A stretch of DNA of 64,000 bases from Oegoconia quadripuncta (GCA_949316235.1 OX438742.1:9208815-9272814); one strand, 5' to 3'; positions 32,733 through 44,720 are shown, numbered from the stretch's first letter. Translations and numbers: made by a program. Notes: a model not told the origin generated them from the sequence alone.

Positions 32733-32850
32733 TTTATTCTCGAGTCATGGATGTTTATATAAATATTCATGTATGTTTATTCGTTATCTAGTATAGTTTG
32801 GGACCTACTAATTGGTGAAGTGTCCGAAACATTTATTTATTATTATTTTA
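32733..32850 (+). repeat. SINE family A 3' half
   Basis: 'GAGTCATGGATGTTTATATA', 'CGTTATCTAGTATAGTTTGG', 'GACCTACTAATTGGTGAAGT' and a (TTAT)n end, as in 36570-36745. Confidence 0.65.
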
Positions 32851-33300
32851 CATATTTCTGTATATCCCCTGTGAGTTAATTGATTAAAGTACCCGAGTAT
32901 GGACGGCGTAGTACCTATATTATTAGATTAAGTAATGACGTATTGTTGAAATTATGATGAACGGATGACTTTAATAAATAATTAATTATTTTTTTAAATA
33001 TTGTAATTGCCTCCAAAGTATATGATTTTTTATTCAAACCCACGATGGGTGAATAAATGCAGCAGAACCTATTCAAGTGAGAACTTTAGGCCAACGACTT
33101 GGGGTCAACGGCGCAGCGGCGTCTTAGCCTAATTACACAACTGCTCCAAAAAATTAGTGTTAATTTCACGATGTTATAGATAACTTCGTGGTTATTTTAT
33201 ATATTTTTTTAACGCAAAGAAAAGAAAAAGCTTTTTCATTAAACAATGTTCCAAATGAATGTTTCAAAGAAATTTCAAAATAAAAAATACATCAAAAACG

Positions 33301-33510
33301 ATGTCTAGACAGTTCGTAACTTGCTACTAAGAACTCATGAACACGTGAAAGTCAGAAATCGTAGGATGCACGTATATGTATAGCTCTTACAAATTTCTTT
33401 TCTCCTGGTAGCCCAACCTGATAGACAGAGGTATTGATTTTTAAAGCACTGCAACTGCATGCAGACAGAACAAGGACAGAAACAGTTTGGCTCTCGTTTC
33501 TCATTGCACT
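33301..33510. repeat. dispersed repeat pair member with 'CTCCTGGTAG' core
   Basis: 'ATGTCTAGACAG', 'TTGCTACTAAGAA', 'CTCCTGGTAG', 'CTGATAGACAGAGGTATTGA' and 'GACAGAACA' recur in order at 37452-37665. Confidence 0.6.
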
Positions 33511-34504
33511 TTCTTATATATTATTTTCTGCATGACAGATTCGTTTGTATTTGAAAGTCGATTTTATTCAAGGTTATTTATCGAATAGAAACAATATAAT
33601 GTTTACAAACAACAAATGTGAAAAATTGATTCCGTGAGGCAAGTACCCATCGTCTCCTGGCTGAATGCAATCGGGTCCAGTGACCTCGGCTAAGCGTTTC
33701 GAAATATAAAAAAAAATTGTGGAGCACCCGGCCCCCAAGGACTCTGAAAGCAAGAAAGATTTTTTGTTTTTTTTTTCATTCAAATATCTTTTGTTTTTGT
33801 GAAATGTTTATTCGTGCCTAGAATCAGGTAAAGTAAGATCAAAAAACCTCAGGTAATCAAAGAGCATTTCGAACTTGTAATAACCATGAAATAATTTATG
33901 GCATAACAACAATTGATTGAAGATTATTATATTATTTATTTGTGAACAAATATATATGTTATTTGTGAAGAAACTTTATTTCCAAGAATATGATAAAATA
34001 CGCTGAAAATCTTTTACATACTATTTACAAAATGATTGAAGATTCGGATATGATTTAAATTTGTTAAATTGTAATAGTAATAATAATTTGAGAACAATTA
34101 AATTCACTCGCACATTCACACGTAAGTATTGAACTTTTACCAAATGCCTACCTACTCGTATATGATACCTTCTCGTGTTTAGCTTTTTATGGTTTTTTTT
34201 TACCTTTTTCTCTGTTTCACTTGGAGGTTTTTTGAGTTGATTTTAGATATACTTAGATTTTTTTTGTTTACTTTTAGTTAATGTTTAAAGTACATGGAGT
34301 AATAGTAATTAATTCCTTGGTGGCAGCAACTACTCTACTTGGGGGGGACTGAAAATCAGCAAATCTGCTGAGTCCCTACCTTTTCATCACAGTTTGACCT
34401 AATTTATTATCAATTAATTACTTCTTAAATTAACTTTGTGGTGAATAATTTCCCCTTTTATTTATTCATTATTAAAAACAAAATGAATAAATGTATTTTT
34501 TATT

Positions 34505-34848
34505 TTTTTATTTGAGAGGGCGGCAAACGATTATGCGGGTTATCTGATGGAAAGCAATCACCGCCGCCCATAGACACCCGCAACACCAAAAGGGTCACAG
34601 ATGCGTTGCCGGCCTTTGAGGAAGGTGTAGGCTCGGAACTTGAAGGTTCCAATGTACTCGTTCGGCAATACCGCTGCAGGAAGTCCATTCCACAGGGTGG
34701 TCGTACGTGGTAGGAAGTTTCTTGAGCAACGTAAAGTGGTAGACTTCCACTCATCCAGGTTACAAATAAAAATGTTATCCCAGTCCATCCCTCTTATAAT
34801 AGCAAGACCATAACCACTGAGGTAACTAGAAGCCAGCCTTCCGATCAT
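34505..34848 (-). pseudogene. LINE ORF2 C-terminal fragment
   Basis: The minus strand reads SRNFLPRTTTLWNGLPAAVL, then PNEYIGTFKFRAYTFLKGR. The motif F-L-P-R-T-x-x-L-W-N-x-L-P and F-K/x-R is the C-terminus of jockey/CR1-type ORF2 proteins in insects. It is followed by a stop and a T-rich end. Upstream RT sequence is absent (5' truncation). Confidence 0.75.
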
Positions 34849-34860
34849 TTGAATCTTTGA

Positions 34861-36459
34861 CCAGACGCTCAGATGACTTTCGAAAAAGACAATGAGCGCC
34901 TGGCCCCTGGCCTGGCCTGGTATTCACCCCAAACGGAGCACAAATAAAAGCGGTTTGTGGTTCCCAGCAGATGCGGCTGCAGATTCCGCGTTATTAGACA
35001 TTATTGAAAGATGGGACGGGACAAGGGTATCGACAGACGTGGCATTCTAAAGTAAAGCGGGTCCTAACTTCCATGTTAGATATATAGATAGATCCAATCA
35101 CACACATACATAAAGTTTAAAGAGTATTCTTAAAAAGAACTTAAAAGGTAAGTACTAGGTACAGAACAACTAAAGCCTATGTGTGCTACAGTAGGACAAA
35201 TGGGTCATAGCTCAGTGTGTGAGATTGTCCAAAGAACAAAACACTGATTTTCTGGGTAGGAGAGTCAACAGCAACATTTTAAAAACATTTATACAATAGC
35301 TTATTACTTGAGTAGCTTTAGTGCAATAATAATCATTAAATTAAAACGTCAACAATTAACTTACTTAAATAACCTAATTAATTAAATCAATCGTAAAATC
35401 AAAATTCAATAATTTATAAAATTACAATACGTAAATGACGCGAGCATCTAGCATCTTGTGTACACACGGGGCGGACCTGTGCCACTTTCTTATGAGGTGA
35501 CACAGGCTCTCTAGGTTATTTGTTCAAGTTAGCTTTTAGTTACTCTGCAATCAGCGGTGGTTTAAACTGTTATTTTATAAAATATAGAGATTATAATTTT
35601 ATTTTATATAATATATAAATAAGATAATATAATTTATGCACAATAGAAAAAAAAGGAGCTATTTACAAAAAATAAACAAAACAACAATTAAAAGGGTACG
35701 AAAAGAGTGTAGAAAACGTTTTCTCCATGATTATCATAAGTAGAAAACGTGTTCGACATCCGGAGCCGTGTGGGAGGGTGCCCAATAAACTGGCAGCATT
35801 AGCGTTTGTTTAGCAATGCTAATATTCTGCCCTGTTAGCTCTTTTGACACCAAAGACAACTATAATAAGTGCTATATTTAAAAATACTTTTACTACAGGC
35901 TTTTATTACAATAATATTAAAAGAAAATAATGTCAACAGTAGGTAACACAGTAAATTTGGTAAAATGCATAGAATTAATAAGTACTATGTTGTACGAAGA
36001 GCACATAATGACATAATTCGAGTGTAATGTATATATGTAATTTTCCGATAAAAGAAAAAAACATAAGCCGATTAAATTACATAATACATTCCAATTGTCA
36101 ATTCGCACACCAAATTTGAAACTTTGAACAGAGACGCATTCTCAATCCAATTATAGATTACTTTGCGTGTGTTTTTCGTGTCCCTGTGTATATGCACGTG
36201 TTATTGTGTGGTGAACCCTGCAGTAAATTGAGTAAATTATTGGACGGACATGACAAATAGGAAGAACGAGCGACAGAAGCATGCGAGGGGGAGCGGTGCG
36301 GGGCAATTATTAAAAATAATTTTGTTTAAAACGATGAAATTGTGCTAAGCAGTATAATCAGAATTGAAAATTTGTTTATTTATTATAATTGATTAGTATT
36401 GTACTAGCATTTATTAGTCAGAATTACCTTGATTTCAAATTCGTTCTCAAGCAGTTTAT
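34861..36459. other. no feature recognised
   Basis: Very AT-rich. Several short open frames, no splice context, no repeat match noticed. Confidence 0.4.
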
Positions 36460-36745
36460 TGGTGTAGTAGACCGGTTGGTGGTGGTAGATAGTGACCCTG
36501 TCAGCGAAACCCACGGTTGCGGGTTCGAATCCCGCGAGGGGTAAATGTTTGTGTGATGAATACGAACATTTATTCCCGAGTCATGTTTATATAAATATTT
36601 ATGTATATTTATATAAACATATTCATGGATGTTTATATAAATATTTATGTATGTATCCGTTATCTAATATCCATAGCACAAGCTTGGCTTAGTTTGGGAC
36701 TAGATGATTGGTGTAAGTGTCCTAAATATTTATTATTATTGAAAA
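36460..36745 (+). repeat. tRNA-derived SINE, family A, full length
   Basis: A box TGGTGTAGTAG (36460-36470) and B box GGTTCGAATCC (36522-36532) are 51 bp apart, as in a pol III promoter. The body has repeated 'TTTATATAAATATTTATGTA' units and ends 'TAGTTTGGGACTAGATGATT', 'GTGTCCTAAATATTTATTAT'. Confidence 0.85.
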
Positions 36746-36849
36746 TCCTTGATGCCATGCAGTCTTCGCAGCCCATGCAATCTAGATAATACAGGCTTTA
36801 GAGCAGTTTTTGAACTTAAGAAACATTAAACGACGATTAAATATCTATT

Positions 36850-36988
36850 ATAAATGAAAACATCCATAACTCGGGTACACATATCCGTATTCATCACATA
36901 AACATATGACCCTAGCGGGATTTGAACCCGCAGCCTTTTGGTATAGTGATCAGAGTTGCTAACCACTACACCAAAGAGGTCGTCAAAA
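36850..36988 (-). repeat. SINE family B head fragment
   Basis: Minus strand: 'GACGACCTCTTTGGTGTAGT' head, B-box-like GGTTCAAATCC, then 'CATATGTTTATGTGATGAAT'. The central and 3' parts are lacking. Confidence 0.65.
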
Positions 36989-37015
36989 GGTAACACAAAA
37001 AGGTTCACAAAACGG

Positions 37016-37265
37016 AAGTTGCTGGTTTAGTTCTTGACGGGGTACATATTTAGTAGGTACTCGGTTTGGTTGGTGGTAGGGTATTTTAAATGTCGGCCTG
37101 ATTAGCTTCACCGTCTTATCTGCCGCGAAGTAGCAATAGCATTGTGTTCCGGCTGTAGCCAGCCCCCTAAATTAGTTGGGGTTTATGAGCGCGCGCCCTA
37201 AATGAGCGCGCTTCCAACTTCGACCTCATCTTCACCTCATCTTCTGTGATTTAGGTCAAGTGTTG
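37016..37265 (+). repeat. SINE family C, head-damaged copy
   Basis: 'GGGGTACATATTTAGTAGGT', 'CTCGGTTTGGTTGGTGGTAG', 'TCTGCCGCGAAGTAGCAATA' and 'GACCTCATCTTCACC'. An inserted 'GAGCGCGC' palindromic stretch (37188-37206) is unusual. Confidence 0.65.
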
Positions 37266-37314
37266 ACCCGTTTAGCATTAAAAAAATATTATGAAATATT
37301 ATATTATCCCCATC

Positions 37315-37390
37315 ATCATCATGTCAGCCACCGGCCGTTCACTGCTGAACATGGGCCTCCCCATAGAATCCCAGAATGACCGGTTGTTGG
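37315..37390 (-). repeat. RTE-like LINE extreme 3' end
   Basis: The minus strand ends 'CATGTTCAGCAGTGAACGGC', then 'CGGTGGCTGACATGATGATG', the QQW-type terminus with an ATG/GAT tail typical of lepidopteran RTE elements. Confidence 0.6.
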
Positions 37391-37451
37391 AAGCGGCCAC
37401 TATTAGCCCCATAATAAATAACGAGATATCAGTTCACAGAATTCCGTAATC

Positions 37452-37665
37452 TGTCTAGACAGGTAGACATTTGCTACTAAGAAATTATAAGTTCGAGAAA
37501 GTAGTCTAGCCATCCTGAAAATAGTATAGGTATCTTACAATACCTTATCTCCTGGTAGTGTAAACTGATAGACGGGAGTATTGATCTGCCATGCATTCAA
37601 AACTGCAGGGAATCTAGGCGACGCTGACAGAACAGTAGCTCTCGTGTTTTCTTGCTTACTCCGCT
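37452..37665. repeat. dispersed repeat pair member with 'CTCCTGGTAG' core
   Basis: Second copy of 33301-33510; see there for shared strings. Confidence 0.6.
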
Positions 37666-37840
37666 TCCACCACAATATAAACTGATGCAAGAGTCACAGA
37701 CGTGGCGCGAAATTTGAAAACTTTAAAGTTCAGCTGACTCAGATTAAGTACGTACGTTACGTACGTACATTATTTATTATTATGTTTTATTTATTTACCT
37801 GACTTATATTGCAAATTATGCAAATCTTAAATTAATATTA

Positions 37841-38239
37841 GGTCCTTATCTATAAAAGTGGCGTTTTGTATGAAGAATTTCATTAAGACTTTTTTTTCCA
37901 TACAAACATTTTTGATTTTTTTTTGGGAACGGCAAATCCAAATTTAGCTAAACTTTGTGTGTATTATCGGATAACATTAAGTTAAGTATAGGCAGCGTTA
38001 ATTTTTAAAAGTAACCGCTTTATAAAAGTTACAGCGAATCTAAGAAATGATTATGGGAAGCACATGAAAACAGCTCTGTTCAAATTTTTTTTATTTTGTG
38101 ATTTAGCCCAGAAATAAAAAATATTTCATGTGAAACCTTGAAATAATATTCCATTTTCCAAATAAAAAACAAATTTGGATATAGCTTTGAAAATCGCAGG
38201 AATTGGTACATCTAATATTAATATCATAGGTAAAGACCC
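37841..38239 (+). mobile_element. about 400 bp MITE-like element, copy 1
   Basis: The ends GGTCCTTATCTAT and (complement) GGTCTTTACCTAT form an imperfect terminal inverted repeat, with AATATT on both flanks (834-839 and 240-245 of their blocks). The interior carries 'GGGAACGGCAAATCCAAATT', 'GTGTATTATCGGATAACATT' and 'GCAGGAATTGGTACAT'. An inverted second copy is at 58981-59373. Non-coding. Confidence 0.65.
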
Positions 38240-38434
38240 AATATTTATGTTTTATATAGTGTTTTGTTGACAAAATATAATTTATTACAGAATCAAAAGT
38301 CATACATAAACATGTAAATGTATATAAATTGGATACAATGTATGAAGCTAAAAAGAAATCAGAAAGAAAGAAATAACTGATACGATACATAATTATAACT
38401 ATAAATAATTATTTTTCTTTATTATTCCGCACAG

Positions 38435-38508
38435 GGGCCGTGTGGTTGATTACTGATGATCATCTCCAATCTAGCGAGAGTAGGTTGTGCCCCAGCAGTG
38501 CGGAGAAC
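38435..38508 (+). other. orphan exon-like segment (acceptor-donor pair)
   Basis: TTTCTTTATTATTCCGCACAG precedes 74 bases ending GAAC|GTAAGG. One frame is open (two bases, then AVWLITDDHLQSSESRLC and more). A CCCCAGCAGTGCGG string resembles LINE 3' ends of the type found at 57515, so this may be repeat-derived rather than an exon. Confidence 0.2.
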
Positions 38509-38519
38509 GTAAGGCTGTT

Positions 38520-41500
38520 GACGGGTGTGTTGTGAATACCTATATAAATCATAAACCAATCAAACAATAATTGTTAAAAATTAAAAAAAAAAGTAACAAA
38601 ACGTTAACCTGTCGGAATATTTGAATCGGATCTGGGACAGAGTCCTCTAAAATAACCTACGTTATCCCTTCGCTTGCTAATGAATGTTGATTCATAAATG
38701 TACAATGATTCATATAGTAGAAATATCTATGTGTGAGTTATTGGAGAAGGGGGTAGGAGGAGGGCTGCGCTGGACTGAACGAGAACGCGAATAGGTTGCA
38801 ACGAGGATGTACTGTATTTAAAACGTTTGTTCACAAACTATTTTGAACTCAACTGCTATATATTTACCGTTTGATACCCATCGTCGGGGTTTATTTCTGG
38901 TGCATAAATATACACGTTAGTTTTTATTATCTCCTGGTAACTCTTGCTGCTGCGTTGCACTTATTGATCACATCGAGATGCATTTTGCGACGATGACCTT
39001 TCTAACTGCAGCTGGCAGTCGCTATCGTTTTTTTTATTGTGCAGAGTTAACACTTCACCTCAATACAAATCAAAGTGAAGGTCGCGTAGCCCCAACTTAT
39101 TAAATTACTTATAAAAGAGACTTGAGAACAAATGATTGAAAAACCGGCGAACATACACTACACCAACAAAACCGAGTACTGACGATGTATGTATCCTTTC
39201 CCTTGAAAATAATTGGGCTTTTACGTACCCCAGAGAACAAAGAGCGTGTTTTTATTTTTGGTGTTTGTTATTCACCGCTCTGGTATCCAAGCCACCCGAA
39301 CGTACATCCCAGTCATGATGGACATGTTATGTTATGACTTTCTGCCAAGTTAATTTTAACCGCTTCTGTGGTATGATATCAACGATAGGTTGACAAAATA
39401 AAGATCATTGCTTGTATAAATTTCCAAATTTTCAAATAGACATCATTTATTTTTCATTTGGTGAAATTCGATTTCCTATATTTTGTTACAAAAGACATGC
39501 TCCGTTCGTTCCGCCAACATTTCCTGGATAAGCACGTTTCCCCTTTCGGTGTAATTGCAGTGAAGTGTTGCACCATTGTGCATACCCATTGTGCTTAACA
39601 AAAGACAGGCTAAGTACATGTCAAGCGCCGTGTATGGTTTCGCGGGTCAGAATATGCATTTTAAAATACAAAGGCATTTTGCATTTCTCTAAACCTATTG
39701 CGGACTCTTCCGCCCAGTAGTAGAAACAACAGGTCAATTAATTAGTTTATTCTGTGATTGTCCTACTGAGACATATTTTGAGCCTCATTGATCGACTATT
39801 GTTATTACTCGTAACACTTAACTGTAAATATTAAGTATGATAGTTTTCCTTTCAATTTCGTTATACAACCTACTATGTACTATTGAGAATTTTGTTTAAG
39901 CGGAAACGTTAAACAACGGGTGTTATAATGCAATTGACGCTCACCTAAGTGTATCGAGTGGTCTGAACGAGGTATTCGATTTGAATGAGGAGCTTTTAAT
40001 GTTTATTGGTCCTTGTCTAATGGGACGTGTTGTCTGAGCAAAATCGTTATGAAGTGATTGTTTTATTAGTGGGCTGTTTACAAAAATTTTGATCTAAAGC
40101 ACACCTACAGTACCTATATCGCACTAACGACATCTCGCGTTTAAAAACAATCGAGAGAACGTTTAATCGCACTGACATTCATTAGAATTAAAGTAATAAC
40201 AATAGTAAGTACAATTATATAAATACAAGTCAGTCATTATAATACAAGTCTACTACTATACCAATATCAAAATATATTTGGTTTTTTCCCGATACTCTGG
40301 GGATCAAAACGAATCAACCGGCATCTTGTACTTCAACATCGGTCAAGACGTTTCGGGTGCAGGAGGTAACATTGAACCAGAGATACTTCCGTAAAACATT
40401 ACCCCCTTCCTCTTCCGTCTCGTCAGGGTCGGGTAAAAAGTAAGATGTTTTTGTGACATGCTAAATAAATCTAATTTATTAATTTTACCGAAATTGGAAT
40501 AAAATTGAAATTGATTATTTCATATTACGAAAAACTTAACTTTTATGACCCAATGCAAACTTTCCACCATGCATATGTGCACGATACGCGCGGAAAGTTA
40601 AAATCAATCCTGTTGCAACTGAACCGCCTCATCGTGCATGTCCCCCTGGTACCGCGATCCAGTGTTACTGCATGTGATGCACCTCGTTGCATTCATTTGC
40701 ATGCACTTTCTGTAAATATGGAATCGACTGGAAATCATTGGATACGTCCCACCTATTGTTTAAACTTACTACAAATTATATAAATATAAATTACGGAGGA
40801 TTTCACAGAAATGCAGTTAATATCTTTCCATGGGTTTTTAATGTTTTTTTTTAACACATTGTACAATACAAGGGTATCTTTGGAATTGGAAAAGAACAAC
40901 ATTCACTTTTCTATGTTGACTGAATAATCATTTCGAATATACATTTCCACAAAAAACTTCGCCTGTTGACTAGATAGGTAAATATAATTAGAAACCGCCA
41001 AAATTGACAAAACAACTACTTTTAATAAGTTTCCGTTCTACATCTCGTGAGTTCATAATCAACTATTCACCAAATGTGCAACTTCACAACTGGTGGAAGT
41101 GTCACGAAACATGCATACAAAATAATTAATAATTAATAAAAAATAATAATACATTCACATCTTTTTTTGAGGTTAGCTAAAGTATGAGTCCATTGGTCAT
41201 AGAAGTGACAATTTATCTCTATACCTTTTTAAATCATTTTGAGAACTTAATAATATCAGATACTATGACATGTTAAACGCGGAATAATTATGAATTTGTT
41301 CCCCTAACCGCATTAAAAAACAGACTTGCTTGTGAATCGTTCACGACATACAACAAGCCCTTGCCATATATGCATAGGTAGTACTATCTATAGCGCTGTT
41401 CCGCTACTATTCGTCAGCCACTGCCGCGTAATTACGAGAGCCGCCGCGAGCACCACCCCAAACACCTACGTTGTTTTGTCGATATCTTCACACTTCAATA

Positions 41501-41669
41501 CATTTCACACAACACATTGTTATCCAACAACAAATCTAGCAGCCACAACTTAATGTTGATAAATCACTGTAAAGTCAATTCGAAACTTGTGGCATTTAAC
41601 GATACTGTAGTGACAAGTCCGCGATAATGGTGTTCAAGTAACGAAAGCTCTTGAAAAGTTGTTTTCTAG
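38520..41669. other. no gene recognised
   Basis: A fragment near 38930-39005 ('ATCTCCTGGTAACTCTTGCT', 'GCTGCGTTGCACTTATTGAT') belongs loosely to the CTCCTGGTA family. 41390-41470 is GC-rich and may be promoter sequence for the 41690 exon. Confidence 0.4.
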
Positions 41670-41689
41670 AACAAAGTGTTCGAGGTGCC

Positions 41690-41806
41690 ATGAAGCGTCT
41701 GACTGACAAGGAAAAGGCACAGGCTCGGGAGTATTTTGAAAACCAGTTGCGGTTCGCTTTCGCCCGATTCGATCATAACGTTGATGAGGACGAGGAGAAC
41801 TCAGAG
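41690..41806 (+). CDS. candidate first (or internal) coding exon, unrecognised protein
   Basis: ATG in a GCC-ATG context starts 39 codons, MKRLTDKEKAQAREYF... ending ...DEDEENSE at a CAGAG|GTATTT donor. Composition is coding-like: charged, no low-complexity tract, higher GC than its flanks. If unspliced it would stop three codons later. An alternative is an internal exon from 41670, because TTGTTTTCTAG ends at 41669 and the frame stays open (QSVRGA-MKRL). A GC-rich stretch at 41390-41470 could be its promoter. No similarity is recognised. LINE fragments begin about 50 bp downstream. Confidence 0.4.
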
Positions 41807-41855
41807 GTATTTATTTAAAGATTTATCCGTTAGACTGGTCCACGCCTCTGGAGAT

Positions 41856-41950
41856 GTGAGAGCTGGTGCCTACTTTGCTCAGCAGCTGAGCTTATGCATT
41901 CAGCGGGGCAATAGCGCTAGCGTACTAGGTACTATTCCTCATTTTTCTAT
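41856..41950 (+). pseudogene. non-LTR retrotransposon ORF, C-terminal fragment
   Basis: It encodes RAGAYFAQQLSLCIQRGNSA, then SVLGTIP. Nearly identical at nucleotide level to 8714-8790. It lies about 50 bp downstream of the 41690 exon donor. Confidence 0.65.
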
Positions 41951-42144
41951 AAGATATAGGTATTTTTAATTGTGTTTTATAAATTTGTTGTTTCATGTAC
42001 ATACTTAATAAAAATCAATTAAATAAATGAACTTTAAAAACGTATTGAACTGAAAACTCAGGGACAAGTCGTTTCAGTCACATTAAAATAGTAGATAGCT
42101 TTCAAGACGCATATAGATATACAATTTCATACAAGCGTCGATGT

Positions 42145-42250
42145 CACTGGTGTCCCGAGAGCTGGTTGTTTCCTCGCTCAACGCTAAGTATCTGCATCCA
42201 TCGAGGAAACGCTGCCAACGTTTTGGGTACCTTGCCTCGCGGCCCCAATT
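42145..42250 (+). pseudogene. non-LTR retrotransposon ORF, C-terminal fragment, frameshifted
   Basis: RAGCFLAQR in one frame continues as LSICIHRGNAANVLGTLPRG in the next, so a one-base change breaks the frame. Same terminus as 8714 and 41856 but more diverged. Confidence 0.6.
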
Positions 42251-42309
42251 TTTTACCTTTGTTCTAGTTTATATTTAAATTCCATCTCTTTATTTGTTAC
42301 TGTTTTTAA

Positions 42310-43690
42310 ATAAATATTTTTTTTATTTAATACAATACAATACAAATACTCTTTATTGTGTAAAATAATTTACAATAATTTTTGATGATAACAACAATTA
42401 ATACAAATGTGTCAGCAGGCGCGGTCCCTACCTAAGTCCTGTGCATGGTCTTTGTTTGACCGATTCTTGACATGGTTTCTGTGTTTTCTTCACATTGGCA
42501 TTGTAAAAATATTTGAGTTACAACTGTTTATTGCAAGAACACGATTTTCAAAGCGACTCTTTATTTAGAATAGAAACTTTGCCTATTTTTTACTTTGTAG
42601 TTTAGTAATACCCCTTGTACACGCTCCGTTTACATCTTCAGAAACTGCAGCGAAGTAACTTATGTATTATGTTTATGTAGGTACCAGTTCCATTACAGAC
42701 ACGGAAAATCAAATGGCATATTTGTATATATACACACATGTGTCTCTTGATTAGTGAAAAACCGTAGTGCAGCTGGATGAGCCCCTGACCCATCAGATTA
42801 CTACATTTTGGGCGTAGTTGTTACCAATAAACTTAAATTTCATGAAGCCTTATTATTAAAGTGAAAGTCGATGGCACTACGACACTTTAGTGTCGTACAC
42901 GTTACTCGGTCAGTTTTTTTCAAATTTAGTTGTTGATCTCTGGGCATAAAGGCAAAAGTAATAAATTCGACTAACCATGTTGCCCTTCCATACTTCGTGC
43001 ATGGATACCTTATTACCTTCCACGCAACTCCAGCGGCCAATCGATGCAAATCACCCATTTTTATAGTCATGCCATCGAACATGTCAGCATGAGCACAATA
43101 CGGGATCAACAATAGTCAGTTTAACTTTTTCTAACCGACTGGACATGGTTGCTCGGAAATGTATTGACATTTGCGGAGTTCTTTAATGTCACAAAGTGTG
43201 TAGAAATGGTTGATGAAGATGTGGTACAGGTACTGTATTGTATTTATATTTTTGTAAGAAAAACCGCCTTTTAGGACATCGGTGTTTTAAATTCACTTTG
43301 CGCGCATCAGAAAAATCAAATACTTTTGTCCGTATGCCTACATGATACATGATACATATACACCTGCCACCGCAAATGTCTAATTTTAAAAGTTAGTGTA
43401 TAACTATGTTTACACCATACAAAACATTAATAGGTGATGGAGGCTCCTGACCCTGGCAAATCGTTTGGAACTTTTGGGGTGTAAATATTATAAAAATCAT
43501 GACAGTTGTAGATTTTTTTAAATAAAGACGATATAACCAGTATTATGCTGGGAATAAGGCGATCACATGATTTAAATACCCTCGGCATTGAAGGAAACAG
43601 CTATGTATGTAAATTGATAGGAACCCAGTTAGTTGCGTGTGATAGTGACATTGTGGAAGAGTTGTGCGAATTTTTTTTATGGATGGTTAG
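42310..43690. other. no gene recognised
   Basis: A (AATAC)-rich start (42330-42350) and short open frames. ATGGTTGATGAAGATGTGGT at 43207 ends at a CAG|GTACTG donor-like site but has no further support. Confidence 0.35.
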
Positions 43691-43694
43691 TACT

Positions 43695-43787
43695 TGGCCT
43701 CACCTCAATCACGTTGTTAAGTTAAGATGAGGCCGAAGGTGGAAGCGTACTGACCAAGAAACCCCATCTTATTTGGAGGAGATTTGC
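43695..43787 (-). repeat. SINE family C tail fragment
   Basis: 'GCCTCACCTCAATCACGTTG', 'GATGAGGCCGAAGGTGGAAG' and 'AAACCCCATCTTATTTGG' match 30480-30540. Confidence 0.65.
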
Positions 43788-44394
43788 ACTAATCGGCTAA
43801 TTAGTTTAGGTCTCTCCACCTTCGAAAAGAGTAAAATTTTAGGAAGAATATAATTGTCTATTCTAAATATTTATTTCCGGTAAGCGACGCTAAATTATAT
43901 TGAGAATCAATATAACATTCATATATTTTACAAAGTAGTAGTTAATAGTACTGTAATTTTTACTGTTTTCAATAGAGTATCATGCTTTAACGTTATCTCA
44001 CCCGACAGAAACACAACTTCCATTATGTAACCGATCTCACTCTGTCACTACGGTCGTTGTGCACGTCTGCAAAACTGCATAAGCTACCGCGCAAAGTGGC
44101 ACGAACTAGAAACTTACATAACTAAAATTTCTCAACCAAATAATTAAATTTTATTGTGACTATGATACAATTGGTCCGTGTTTCTTTATATGAGAGGGGT
44201 TGAATAATATTTACTTCACTTTTTACTACACGACATTATTATGAGTTTATACATGACAGAACACCAAGCTCATATTCCTGTCAAATAGTATCTTTTCCTT
44301 GAATATTCCGTTAGGTGAGTATATAGAATTTTTGGTGGAAAATCTCTTAGTTTTCTTTTACGACACCCGCGGAAAGAGACGGATTGGTTACATT

Positions 44395-44720
44395 CTTCTA
44401 ACGTGCCGATACAACACATCATTTTATATAAATAACTTTCTACAATTAGGAGCTGTGTAAACGTCAAGTTCGTGAGTAATATGACATATTTTTAAATTTT
44501 TATATTCTGCATTTGGCATAGTTGCAAACATATCCCGAACAGCATGCAACTAACCACCCCCTTCCAATTTTTGTCTTATTGCCCGTGCAATACAGTTCAC
44601 AATCGTTATAAACACCTACATGCACGTTGAATGTGCTTTCCGAATGCAGTAGGGGCGGGCGGCCGGATGCCCGTGGTCTGGCAACGCAGCATGTACACGG
44701 TTTGGGTACCAGGATATCAT
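44395..44720. repeat. dispersed repeat matching 28560-28810
   Basis: 'CTACAATTAGGAGC', 'CAGCATGCAACTAACCA', 'GTGCAATACAGTTCACAATC', 'CACCTACATGCACGTTGAAT' and 'GGGGCGGGCGGCCGGATG', then GGCAACGCAGCATGTAC and GTACCAGGATATCATAAG. The last string is also the border of each unit in the 51-52 kb array. Confidence 0.7.

Noticed and set aside
43207..43229. Short ATGGTTGATGAAGATGTGGT segment ending at CAG|GTACTG as a first exon
   Set aside because: Eight codons and a weak donor are not enough to support an exon.
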